From the NCBI RefSeq assembly GCF_030272615.1, contig NC_081414.1, forward strand, positions 910,043,009 through 910,107,008: a stretch of DNA of 64,000 nucleotides, read 5' to 3'. The notes under the pieces are model-generated. The model did no database searches. It had not been told where the DNA came from and worked only from the letters and a program-made list of their open reading frames with translations. Position numbers and translations under genes: made by a program. Shown here one piece after another: positions 1 through 10,856 of this stretch (position 1 is its first letter; every line of letters starts with the position of its first letter). The stretch is from Cryptomeria japonica. Lineage: Eukaryota > Streptophyta > Pinopsida > Cupressales > Cupressaceae.

Positions 1-1420
1 GTCACAAGTTGCATCTTTGGGCATTGTGGGATAAGTGACCCAAGGGGATTAAGAGGTCCTATCTATCCCACGGGACCATCAACAGTTTCTATGTTTAAGT
101 GAAAGAGAAGATGCAAGAACCTTGTGTGGGGTAGTGGGAAGAAGTGAAGCATAAGTGAATTTCTTACCCCACAAAGATGAAGAACGCTAGCTGAGGGCGA
201 TGCGAGGAGAAAAATGTTGGATAGACCTATTCTTCCCGACATCCCATAGCGATATAAAAAATAAATCAATGAAAGAGAGTTTTGTGTAGAAAAAGTTGAT
301 GCCCGTGCGGGTTGGTAGGAACAGTGAAGACCAAAACAAACTCCTAACCCCCAAGGTTCTGATACAGAGAAATAAAATGGTGCGGGGAGAAATGGGGTAA
401 GGAGTTTAGTACTCCCTACCACCCCACATCTAGCAATGGATGAAGGATACAAAGGTAAGAAAGAATGGAGTGTGCAAAGCTAGAGAGACCTGTGCGGTAT
501 AGCGAGAATCCTTAAAAGATGAATGAAAGCTTACCCTACAAGGGTAACATAAGCATGCAAAGGGCGAGGGGGGGTAAAATGAAAGAAGAGAGATAGTAGT
601 CCCTGTGACAATAGAAGTAAAAACAAAATAGAAGGAAGATCACTCTCTTTAGTGAGGAAAGGTGATACCCCATGAGGTTGTGGGATGTATTAAGATGCAT
701 AAAAGGGACCTTCCCTGCATGATGATGAGTGAAACCTGGAAGGTGATGTGGGGTAATCAAAGGTGAGAAGAGCAAGTCTCCCCGATATCCTGTGGGGGGG
801 AAATCTAAACGATGACAAAGTTGTCAAAATCAAAAGTAATCAAGGGTGGCTTACTAGACGCCATGTCAACAGTCGGAGGTTGTCAAAGGGTGATCTTAAC
901 CATTCAATTTTTTATAAATGACTAAATTTGAAATTTCTAAGCCACCAACCTAATACGACATACACATAGGAATTAATTGCGACCATCTTGTGTGCCATAA
1001 AGGCAAAATTTGAGGGCATTCTCGCGCACCCTCCATTCAAAGAGTGACCAGAGTGATTGAAGAGCAATATAAGAGAAAACCAGAGAATTTGAAGTGACTA
1101 AATTATGTCTCAAAATCTAGTAAGTCATTTCTAAGCCATTAATTTATGTTTTACAAGGGGTTTTTAGTTGTTTGGATAGAGTTTTAGAAGGAAAGGTTGT
1201 GTTTTTGTCTCTGGTTATGGGAGGGTTTTGTTTGTCTAAATTATCTCTTTCTCTATTTAAAAGCAATACAATGGCATCATCTACTAAGATTATCCCCTCC
1301 TCATCCACTGCAAAGTCCTCTGAAGTGACAATAGGCTCGTCCATGCCTGAAATTACCCATGTCATCCTGTTAACCACAATCTATCGCATGTTGTAGATTA
1401 CAAGCACATATGTTGTTGAG
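1..1420. other. Unassigned sequence, no supported gene
   Basis: I see no recognisable protein, RNA gene or LTR boundary here. Short open frames on both strands (for example about 130 codons on the minus strand at 63-452) have no motif and no frame continuity, so I treat them as chance. The first 800 bases are rich in short GGGG/CCCC-containing words around CCCCAC and GTGGGG, which may be a decayed repeat. Element A begins abruptly at about 1421, so its true 5' junction is not visible. Confidence 0.5.
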
Positions 1421-2977
1421 GTATTCTTAATTTCTCAAATTGAACTGGAATATTTTACTAAAGCAATTAAAGATGAGAATTAGATGAAATCAATGGAAGA
1501 GGAACTAGATCAGATAGAAAAGAATAAGACTTGGGAATTGGTTCCTAGGCCTAAAGATAAGAATGTTATTGGAACTAAATGGGTTTTCAGGAATAAATTA
1601 AATGAGGAAGGTCAAGTTGTGATAAATAAAGCTAGATTGGTTTGCAAAGGTTATTCACAGGAAGAAGGAGTTGATTATGATGAAACTTATGCTTTGGTTG
1701 CAAGAATTGAAGTGGTAAGACTATTTCTTGCCTATGTTGCGCACAAGAACTACAAGGTATATCAGATGGATGTCAAATGTGCATTTTTGAATGGAGATCT
1801 TCAAGAAGATGTCTACATTGAGCATCCTAATGGATTTTCTTTATCAGAAGACAAGGACATGGTTTGCAGATTGAAATCTTTATATGGATTGAAACAAGCC
1901 CCTAGAGAATGGTATGCTAGATTAGATAAATATCTTTGTAAGGTTGGTTTTAGCAAAGGTAATCTTGATAGCAACTTATATTATAAGATTGAGCATGATG
2001 ACATACTGATCATTGAAGTCTTTGTGGATGATCTCATTTTTAGAGGAGAAGAAATTTTATGCATGAAATTTGCTAGTGATATGAAGAATGAATTTAAAAT
2101 GTCTATGATTGGTGAGATGAAATTTTTCTTAGGTTTGCAGATTACTCAGACTGATAAAGGTATTTTCATCTCTCAAACTAAGTATGTGAGGGAATTGCTT
2201 AAGAAATTTGGATTAGAAAATTCTAAACCTATCGGTACTCCTATATATGATAACCGGTTGCAAATTATCTAAGGAAGATGAATCCCCTAGATAAATCTAA
2301 GTAGATACAAATCAATGATTGGTGGATTATTGTAGTTAACTCAGACTAGACCTGATATAATGAATTATGTTTGTATTGCTTCTAGATTTCAGTCAGATCC
2401 TAGAGGAACTCATGATATTGTTGTTAAAAGGATATTTAGATATTTGGTAGGTACAATAGATTATGGGTTATGGTATCCAAAGGATGATGATTTCAGACTA
2501 TGTGCCTATACATACTCTGATTGGGAAGGAGATGTGGATGATTGGAAGAGAACTATAGGTGGTGCATTATTTCTTGGGAAGATATTGGTTCCCTGGCTTA
2601 GTAAGAAACAATCATGCACTTGATTATCTACTGTTGAAGCCAAATATGTAGCTGTTGCAACTAACTGTACTTGGATTTTATGGGTGAAATAAATATTGAA
2701 AGATATAAGGATAAGTTATCATGAGCCCATTGTTATTCATTGTGATAATACTATTTTCATTGATATGTCAAAGAACCTGGTATTTCATTCCAAATAAAAA
2801 CACATTTATTCAAGGTATATTTTCTTGAAAGAAAAGGTTGATGCAAAGGAAGTCAGATTGGTTTATGTGTCTACTAAGGAACAGATTGCAGATATTCTAA
2901 CAAAACCATTGCCTAAAGATAATTTTGAATATCTCAGAGATCAGTTGGGGGTTACCACCCCTCCAAAAGAAACTTAG
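1421..2977 (+). pseudogene. Copia reverse transcriptase and RNase H (broken)
   Basis: This is the C-terminal half of a Copia polyprotein in one continuous frame, interrupted by stops. It opens with the pre-RT segment containing WELVPRP and GTKWVFRNK, typical of the Copia RT entry. The core follows with QMDVKCAFLNGDL, LYGLKQAPR and the catalytic FVDDLIF at about 2020-2045. RNase H continues to 2977 with TYSDWEGD, LSTVEAKYVA and ADILTKPLP near its end. An early in-frame TAG (1481-1483) sits where a Trp is usual, a TAA lies at 2270-2272, and several more stops follow. The protein cannot be made whole from this copy. The family assignment is secure; the lineage within Copia is not. Confidence 0.9.
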
Positions 2978-3304
2978 AGATGCAAGGATGCATCAATCCA
3001 ATAATCCTATCAGACATATTTTTTGATCCAGGTTGATGAGATGATGTTGCTTCTCAGGGGGAGTGGTCAGTTGTTTGGTTCAGTTTATTCTTGGTATGGT
3101 ATTTGTCCTTTGTCATTGATGTTAAAGGGGGAGATGGTGTTCATGTGAAAAACAATTAATTTTTGGGGAGATGGTGTTCATGTGTTCTTCATTTAATCAA
3201 AGGGGGGGATATATTTTAGATCAGTCTTTGGGAGATTGTTGGCATTCCTTGGCACTTGGATGTTTTTCACATTCAGTGTTGCCATTATTGCCAAAGGGGG
3301 AGAT
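2978..3304 (+). other. Element A 3' UTR with several polypurine-tract-like runs
   Basis: This is non-coding sequence between the RNase H stop and the 3' LTR. The real polypurine tract is AAAGGGGGAGAT at 3293-3304, directly before the LTR start TGTTGGCA. Similar runs occur upstream: AAAGGGGGAGATGG near 3124, GGGGAGATGG near 3165, a seven-G run near 3200, and GGGAGATTGTTGGCA near 3230-3245, which repeats even the first LTR bases. The GGGGAGATGGTGTTCATGTG block is present twice about 39 bp apart. These may be relics of repeated priming or of slippage. Confidence 0.7.
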
Positions 3305-4531
3305 TGTTGGCAATATGCTGGATTTGGTTAAGTATTGTCATTGATGTCAACACTATATCCCTATTGGATATAGTTCTAATATCTCGGTTGTACCTATCCC
3401 GGTTAGACTTGGTGTTTGTCTTGGTTTTGGTTGTGATTCTAATTCAGTATGATCAGATCCTTGGATTCGGTTTTGCATGGTTATTCTAGTTGGTCATTTT
3501 CTTGTCATATTTAGTTGGTTCATGATTTGGTGCTCTAGAAGCTATCATTTATGTTCCTGGTTGATATTTCTTGGTATCAGTTAGGTCTACTGATTGGCAA
3601 TACTTGATGATTTGGTTAAGTGATTTTGGTTCAGCTTATGGAAATGATTTCTAACGTGCTGAAGGTACTTCTTGATCATTTCCCAATTGATTGGTGGCTT
3701 TGCATTGGCTGGTGTGCTGATATGATGGTCCTATTTAGATCCGATTAGATATTATGTGTTATTGCACTAAGGGTTTCTACCGATTGGTGAAACGTGTTGG
3801 ATATTGGTCTTAGCATGATTTTTGACAGATGTAATTGTTTGGGAATTTGAATTAGGTCCATTCTATGTAATGTGAATCATCATATTGGTCTGGTAATATC
3901 GTGTGATATAATTTTTGTAATTATGGGTTTATAGGTTTAGGGTTTAGCTGACCTTATCATTAAGGTTGATGAATTGTATTTATGGGTGATTTATTCATGT
4001 AATCTTGGTGTCGATGGTTATGTCTTAATTATTAGAGAAAATTTTATGTGTGAATAGTGATACATCATTCAGTGGAAGGTTGTAAAGGATTTGGTATTGT
4101 AGGGCAGACATTTGTGCTTAACCAAAACTATATCAAGCATTAAGAGATGCTACTTCCATAGTTCATTCTTTCTGGATTGTAGTCTGATGTGTTTGTAAGT
4201 CAGTGATACTTCCCTTTTGTGATGAGCATTGTGCTCTAGGCGGTTGACCTGATTGCAAGTGCAATCCCCATTGTAATTATTTCACATACTATTGTAGAAG
4301 TATTATCTGATTATGGGTAGGGTTTCCCACCATGGTTTTTCCCTTTATCGGTTTTTCCACATCAAAATATTGGTGTTGTGTGTACTGTGCTTTTATGCTT
4401 TATCTTTCATTGTGTTGGTTTCTTTGTGCTCCGATAAAATTTTTATAATTTGCATTAACTATTATACTTGTGAGAAAACTGATTCACCCCCCCCACTCTC
4501 ATTTTTCTCCCGGTATCATAATTGTCTAACA
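3305..4531 (+). repeat. 3' LTR of Copia element A
   Basis: The LTR runs from TGTTGG to CTAACA, a near-perfect terminal inverted pair, and follows directly on a polypurine tract. The length of 1,227 bp is similar to the LTRs of B, C and I. The 3' part carries CTGATTCACCCCCCCC, close to the CACCCC-type end of the B and I LTRs. AGGCA after the end would be the target duplication, but the left flank is missing. Short open frames inside it are not genes. Confidence 0.8.
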
Positions 4532-4613
4532 AGGCAATCAAGACTTCATGTTTGGCATTGTTATCCTAATGTCCATGTTCAACACTAATTTATTGGATCG
4601 GGTTAGCTATCCC
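4532..4613. other. Target sequence between elements A and B
   Basis: This is the short remnant into which A and B inserted. The final five bases ATCCC (4609-4613) recur at 13464-13468 as B's target duplication, so this segment was once continuous with the DNA starting at 13464. It may be part of the old 3' LTR of Gypsy element H, whose LTR end lies at 13731, but I could not match it to H's other LTR by eye. Confidence 0.5.
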
Positions 4614-6616
4614 TATTAGGCCCAATATGGAAAGATAATGTACTGAGAGGGGAGGGGTGAATCAGTACTTCAAATCCTTTTAACAATAATATCTTTATTG
4701 TTATGCATAAACCAAAAATTGTTGCAACATAACATAAAGCTAAAACAAATAAATAACAATCATACATGATTCGCTCCATAACACATATATTTTGGTTACG
4801 CAGAAACTCTTGGTTAGAGAGAAAAACTGCGGTGGGGATGGCACCCACAACTTCACTACTGCAATAATAAAGAGTGCTCAGTTAGAGCTACATGTTTAGC
4901 TATTTATGATAGCTTACCTTGTTAGGAGTATCAAGATCTCTTAGATCTACCTTGCTAAAGGATTTTATAACACTTAAACTAAATATTGTACCTAGTTGGA
5001 GGCTTTACAATTTATAGACTTGGTTAGAGTCTTTTACCCTGTTAAAGGTTTCTCTTAAAACTTCAAAATATTTCAATAAAATCTTTACAAATATTTGCAT
5101 CTTTACATCTAGAATGTTATAGTAGATTCTATGTGCTCAAAATAAGATTACCTTGCATATAGAATACCTCAGTAACCCATAAAGTAACTTGGTAAACCCT
5201 TCTGTTTACTTTGTTCTTTGACTGTTCTCTGAAATCCTTCTCGGTGACCTCTATATCTCTATAACAGTCATAACACTTAGTGCTTTCTCATGTATCACAC
5301 ATGTCTTGCTTCATACACCTTTGTATATCTCTGTCTGTCACATTTTTATCCTTAATCCATGTTGTATAAATAGATCTCTTATGTCAGTGATCTAATTCAT
5401 TGCTTTGATCTTACAAACATGATTTATCGAATGAATAACTATACAAAATATTTCATTGGATAAATGACCTTGAAATCATACACAATCTTTAAGTGCAATT
5501 TCCAATGTGATAACGATTCTATGTTCCTTGATCTTGTAACATGTTTTCCTATGTGTGTCTGGGTTCAATGAATCTGGTAACATGTTTCACTTGGTGTATA
5601 TCAACTCGGTGTATCATTATTTCTGCTTGGTATACATGGAATGATACTCGATAGACAGCTCGGTGCATACTGGGCTCTGTGAATACTTTCTTCTTTAAAT
5701 AACTATACTGTGCATACTAACTGAATATTTTGGTAGTAGTAACTAACTAGAGTATATAGAATGACTTTGGATGTAAAACTAATGACAACTTGATAAGTAG
5801 TAACTGTATATGGTGAAAATGGATAACAATAATAACGATATTGAAAGGCTAAATGAATTCAACCACAAAACCCTAGCCTAACAACAACAAAGATCCACCA
5901 TAGCATATGAAGATTACCTAAGACGATGCAAATCAAATGAAATCACAAAGATTATACCATCACATGTCCAATAGGGTTTGGATCTCCATTCTTCCTATCT
6001 CCATTGATCTTGCTTGATATATTTGCTCTCAGATTTTATGTGCACAAGAGCTCAACAAAGAACGAAATGTGGTTGCAAGTAGGATCGCCTATGTTCAAAA
6101 GCGTAGTGTAGTCAAGTGTATAAAATTGATTAGGATGATTGATTAGAATGATTGATTAGGGTTTGATAATGAAGGAAGCATCTCCTTATATAGAAGACAC
6201 AATATGAAATGGAGGGATAAGATTGAGAGGTGTAAAAGGAGGTCGGCTATGATTAGAGGGTAGGTAAAAGAAATAATAAAATAATGAAAGGGGTAGGTAG
6301 TGTATGAATTAAGAGATGAATGACATGTGTCATGGGTAGAAAAGGTTAATGAATTAATTAAATAAATAAAGATTTATTTATTTAATAGAAGAAGTGAGAT
6401 CAATTAAATAAATAAGATATTTATTTAATTTAGGAAAAGGATAATTTAAATAAATAAATGTATTTATTTAAATGAGAAATAAGTCTAGAAGAGGATAAAT
6501 GAATTAATTAAATAAATAAAGATTTATTTAATTAATAGAAGAATTAAGCTTAGATAATTAAATAAATAAAATATTTATTTAATTAGACTAGACAATTTTG
6601 GTTGTCTATAGTAACA
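4614..6616 (-). repeat. 3' LTR of element B, interrupted by a second LTR
   Basis: The left LTR starts TATTAGG (expected TGTTAGG; the first dinucleotide has mutated) and ends GTAACA. It matches the right LTR along its length, including the AGAGGGGAGGGGTGAAT block near the start and GACAACTTGATAAGTAGTAAC near the end. At 5804 the match stops and resumes at 6611, because an 806-bp sequence plus a GTAAC duplication has been inserted. On the minus strand the tract AATGTCAAAAGGGGAGAT (6617-6634 on +) precedes it and acts as the polypurine tract. Confidence 0.88.
5805..6610 (-). repeat. Probable solo LTR inserted into the LTR of B
   Basis: This 806-bp block begins TGTATATGG and ends GTTGTCTATA. It is flanked by the perfect 5-bp duplication GTAAC (5800-5804 and 6611-6615), which shows a single clean insertion. 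Read on the minus strand it starts TATAGACAACC, close to the TGTAGACATC start of the Gypsy LTR at 58300-59822, so I infer a solo Gypsy-type LTR whose TG/CA end has mutated. The right part (about 6345-6590) is extremely AT-rich with repeated AATTAAATAAATAAA words on both strands. No coding potential is evident. Orientation is inferred. Confidence 0.65.
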
Positions 6617-6984
6617 ATCTCCCCTTTTGACATTAGTTGAGATGTTTGACAAAAGTACTTTCAAAGTCACAACTCAAAAATCTATAACTTACAAATTTTG
6701 ACTAAACAAACAGTATATACATTAGTCAATGAAATAGTATATTCAGATATACTCCCCTTATCAATATACTGTACAAAATTCTGATTTTGCATGCTCGGTG
6801 ATCAATGTTCTATGATAACTGCTCGGTTCACTACTCTATCAAAATTGACTCTATTTTGAATACTCTGTTTTGCTTGGTATATACTCCCCCTATATACTAC
6901 ACTCCTTTTGTTTGATGCTTTGATACTATATCACTCCCCCTTTTTGACAAACATCAAAATTTAGTTACCATTCGGTGGTAACAA

Positions 6985-9900
6985 CTAGTCAAAAATGGAT
7001 TTATACTTTGTCCTTGCATCAGTGAGAGTGGTAGAGAGGGCATCCTTAACACTGTCCATGAGTGAATTTTGAGCTGTAATGTCAGTTAACATTGAAATGA
7101 CTCCATCTAATGTCCTTCCCTCTTGTTGAGTGGATAGGGATGTAGCCTTGTTAATCTGCTCTTGGACGGATGAAAGATGAGGAAGGAATAATGTCTGAAG
7201 TGTCATTATGTCCATCCTTATCTTGTGTTCTTCATTCCTTAGTTCCAATTGTTGAGCCATGAGCTATTATAGCTTGATATAAATTTTTTGAATGGAATTA
7301 CGCTCAGTGGTCAACTTATTAGAGAGATCAGTGATTTCTTTCTCAATCACTTCAGTTTTATTCTTGATATCTTTAATAAATAAAGAGAATGTACAGAGTT
7401 TCTAAAATAAATAAAGAATGTGCTTGAGTTGAGGGGTCAACTCAACAATAAATTTAACAAGTTTAACTTTGCCAATGGCAATAGCTTTCTGTACTTCTTC
7501 AATCATTTTTGTAGTGAGCTCCTTGTCCTTTAACTTGCTCAAATATTCTGATGCATCTACTCCATATGTCTCTATCTTGGTTAGGAGTTCATCCAGTTGT
7601 ACATGGATGGTTGCATCTGTTGTCACTGTAGCTTCAGGTAGCATGTCGGTTAAGAGTGCTTTCACCTTCTGAAGTACTTTATTTTTCTTTTGAATAGCCA
7701 TTTGCTTCTTCTGTTCAGCTTTGGCTTTGCATAGTTCACCAAAATCAATGAGTGCTTGCCCCTTTAATTTGGATATATCAACATTGGGCAACACTATTGG
7801 TTTTGACAAATCTACTTTGAAACTATGCTTTTTCATGTTCTTTTCTTTACCTTTCACCAATTGAACTAAGACAATGGCTTGTGAGGCTTGATGATGCTCA
7901 GTAGGTTGCTCGGTAGAGGCAACACTTTGGTCGATTTCTTTAACCTCTGTAGTGTCCTTTGGTGTCTCGGTTGCAACATTTTTAGTGCTAGAAGGTGCTT
8001 GTGAGGTCTGTTCTTGAGAAGTACCTTCTCCTGTTGTAGACTTGTGACCTTCGGTGCCTTGTTTTGTATCCTGAGGGGCCTCGGTTGAGATAGGTTGATT
8101 GACCGGAGGATAGGATTGAACTTGTTCCAAAAATGACTCACTAGATACAAGCTAGGCATAAGCATTCCCTTCTATCATTTCCTATTTAGGTGCCTCTGTA
8201 TCCATGATATCTTCATCTACTTGTATGGTGTCAACAAGGTCTTGCTCGATGACATCAGGATCTTGCTCAGTGACATCAACTATTTCAACTTCAACTTGCT
8301 CACCAACATCCTTGATTCTAAAGATTTCTTGTTATTTTTCCTTGGTCTCTTTCTCTACTTCCAAATAAAGTCCATTCATCAATTTTAAAGCTTTTTGCTT
8401 GACTAGGAAGTTTTTGTGGTAGATTGTGAGATTTTCTTTGATTTCATCTACCGACATGTCTGGAAAGAGATGTACCAGACTTCTTTCTCTAATTTGTTTT
8501 TCTGAGTCCATTGCATATTTCCACCTATTATCAATATGCACATACAATTCTTTTGGAAGAGAATTAGATACTTCCAATGGGACCAATTGGAATTTTAGAA
8601 GTGTGTAGATGACAGCTTCTTCTATTTGTCTCTTTTCGGCATCATTTCTAGATTCATACTTAACATATCTGAATGATCCAAATCCACCATATTGCTTCAG
8701 ATTAGCACAAAAAATTTCAACACTATGTACATTTACCTTCTTGCTCTTGACAATCTGAAATTTGCTTGCATCTTCAAATTCGGTGTCACTAGACTCTTTT
8801 GCCAAGATGAGTCTCCAAGTAGATTTCTTGTAAGTTTTTGTTACCTTGGGTGTGGCAACACTCTTTGTTTTCTTACTCAGTGATGCTGCTAATGCTCTTA
8901 TGTTAGGTCACTTTGCTGGAGGAGTTGGTGAAGCCTTTGATGTATCTTGTTTCTTTCTTTTCAGCACTTTTCCCTTAGGCAATTCAGTGCTCAGTGTTAT
9001 AGCTACCTCTTGGGCTTCATATTCCTCTTTGATAATGGCTATAGTGCCTTTGATAGGTGTGGAGGAAGAATCTTCTCCAAATTTCTCCATTAATGGCTTT
9101 ATCATCTTTGTTGCCTTCCTTGTAGCTTTGGGTACTACAATGCTCATTTTTACTTTTTTCTTCACTTCTTCATATGTTCCATACCTTAGCTCAGTAGCAT
9201 GCCTTGGTAATGTAAGAAATGCATCAATTTGCTATTGTATGATGTCAAAATCAATATCGTAACCCATAGGTGGCAAAGATTGAGTTCTTGGTTCCACAAC
9301 ATTCACATAGTAGTAATCAGTGTCCACTTCAAAATATATATCATCTTTGTATTTCTCCACTAGCTTGGGTGGAATCTGGTACCTGTTATGCATCCTTTCT
9401 TGAAACTTGCTGAAATATTCATCCATAATATCATTAAAATTATCACCTAGCTTCTTGATGAAGTCATTGACCTGATGGGTGATTGGTCGGTGTAGCTCCT
9501 AAACAACTTTACCGACTGATGGAAAGGATTTTTCAAAATAGGAAAACATGCATATTAATAGTGATCCAAACTTTAGTGTATTGGCCAAATTGTTCTTCTT
9601 TGGCTTCCTTATGGTGTTCAGATTCTCAAACAGGTTTTTTGGCAACACCTCACATAAATCAATTTTCATGCCTTTCTTCACAATTTTATATGCTAAGTCT
9701 ACTGCTACACAGGGTACACTGTTTTCCCTTGCTGATTGGAAGAAATAGTAACTTATTACTCTAATGGTAAACTTTAGTTCTGCATCAGTGACATTGTTCA
9801 ATTTCAGTCCTCTATAATCTGATTCTACTCCAGTTAAATTGATGAATTCCTTCTGTGATATCATTTTTTGAGCTCGTGCATGATCATAAATAGGGTAATC

Positions 9901-10308
9901 GGTGATCAAATGAATGATTTCCTTCGTGATCTTAAACAGTTGTTCTTCTAGTCACCTAAAGTCATCATGAACTCTACTCAGAACAAACTTGACCCATTAG
10001 GGTTTGAATACACAAGGATAGGTTAGGGCTTCAGTCAATCCCTTGATCTTAATGTGCTCATACTTGTTATCCATTTTACCATCAGTGCACAATTCATCAT
10101 ATGTGTCTTTGATTTCAACGTGACCTAATTCTTCAAATCGACATTTGGTGAAGAATCTCACATCCTCGACTAATAAAACTCTATCCAGGATGAGTGAAAA
10201 TGCGGTTTTGTCATCTGGTTCAGATGCAATTTTGGGAGTTAAAGAGTATTTTAGTGAGGGCTTTTTGATGTTCTCAACAACAATGGGATTCTGGATCTTA
10301 GGTGCCAT
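6985..10308 (-). pseudogene. Element B ORF2: long unknown protein in place of pol
   Basis: This is one reading frame of 1,108 codons including the final stop, starting at an ATG followed by APKIQ. It is interrupted only by in-frame stops, not frameshifts. The N-terminal 400 residues look globular, with a KYKDDI motif near 9345. A basic Ser/Thr/Pro linker follows, then a second conserved block with IDNRW (about 8525-8540), then a Thr/Gln/Ser-rich linker (about 7900-8100). The C-terminus is Lys- and Glu-rich, probably coiled coil, ending in YKSIFD. Homologous blocks occur in the same order in element I (17236-20596), and a near copy is in C (32343-35469). I see no protease, RT, integrase, transmembrane or nuclease motif. 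Conservation across two families suggests selected function in the past; I do not know what it is. Confidence 0.75.
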
Positions 10309-10856
10309 TGCAGATTTTAGATAAGAATTAACAAAAGATCCTTAGGGTTTGAAGATTTTCAAATGGCAGACGCTTCACACTTAGTAGATAATAACAACTT
10401 GATATGATCAGTAAACCAGCTTAACAATGTGTTGAGATTGATGTAAATACCTTGAATTTTTCTTTGGAGGTGGTTTGATTGCCTTTGATTCACTTTGCTC
10501 TGCTTTCTTGAAAACTTGGTGAGTGAAAAATGACCGCGTAAATGCTTTAAGTACACAATATACCTTATCGGGCTCCATGTAGGTTAGGTTAAAAATATTA
10601 AATGCACTCAGTTCCACTAAACTTTCTTTCCCTTTTTTTAACCAAGTAACTAGACTTCCTTCATTTACTGACTTGACAGGCTTCTTGTATTCACCGACTT
10701 GATAGTATTCCTGTATGGTGCTCCAAAAGACTTTGATAGAATTTCAAACTTATGAATACATCTTAGCTATGCAGATTTTGAATTAAGTACATAACAAAAT
10801 AGGAACTGTTAAGATTTGATCTTTGAGAGAATGCAGTCCCTTCATACATTTACCAA
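10309..10856 (-). other. Element B spacer between gag and ORF2
   Basis: This 550-bp gap separates the gag stop from the ORF2 start. It holds only short overlapping frames without motifs. Element I has a gap of similar size (16781-17235) at the same place, so ORF2 is probably expressed separately from gag, by re-initiation, splicing or its own message. In element C the E insertion lies in this spacer. Confidence 0.5.

Larger units (their letters stand above)
1421..4531 (+). mobile_element. Element A: 5'-truncated Ty1/Copia LTR retrotransposon
   Basis: Only the 3' part of the element remains: reverse transcriptase, RNase H, a short 3' UTR, a polypurine tract (AAAGGGGGAGAT, 3293-3304) and one LTR (3305-4531). 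Gag, protease and integrase are missing, and no matching 5' LTR is present upstream. The order RT, RNase H, LTR and the FVDDL active-site form are those of Ty1/Copia. The polypurine tract and the first LTR bases (TGTTGGCA) match those of pol-less element I, and the LTR end resembles that of B and C, so A probably belongs to the same broad lineage. No target duplication can be tested because the left end is lost. Confidence 0.85.

Noticed and set aside
63-452. 129-codon minus-strand open frame near the left edge
   Set aside because: No motif, no homologue pattern, no continuity with neighbouring frames; composition looks like chance.
4313-4588. Open frame in the 3' LTR of element A
   Set aside because: It crosses the LTR end into flanking DNA and has no motif. 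Similar frames at 15230-15469 and 21884-22102 in I's LTRs are LTR sequence without evident function.
8846-9262. Plus-strand 138-codon hydrophobic frame
   Set aside because: It lies antisense to B ORF2, whose frame is continuous for over 1,100 codons and conserved in C and I.
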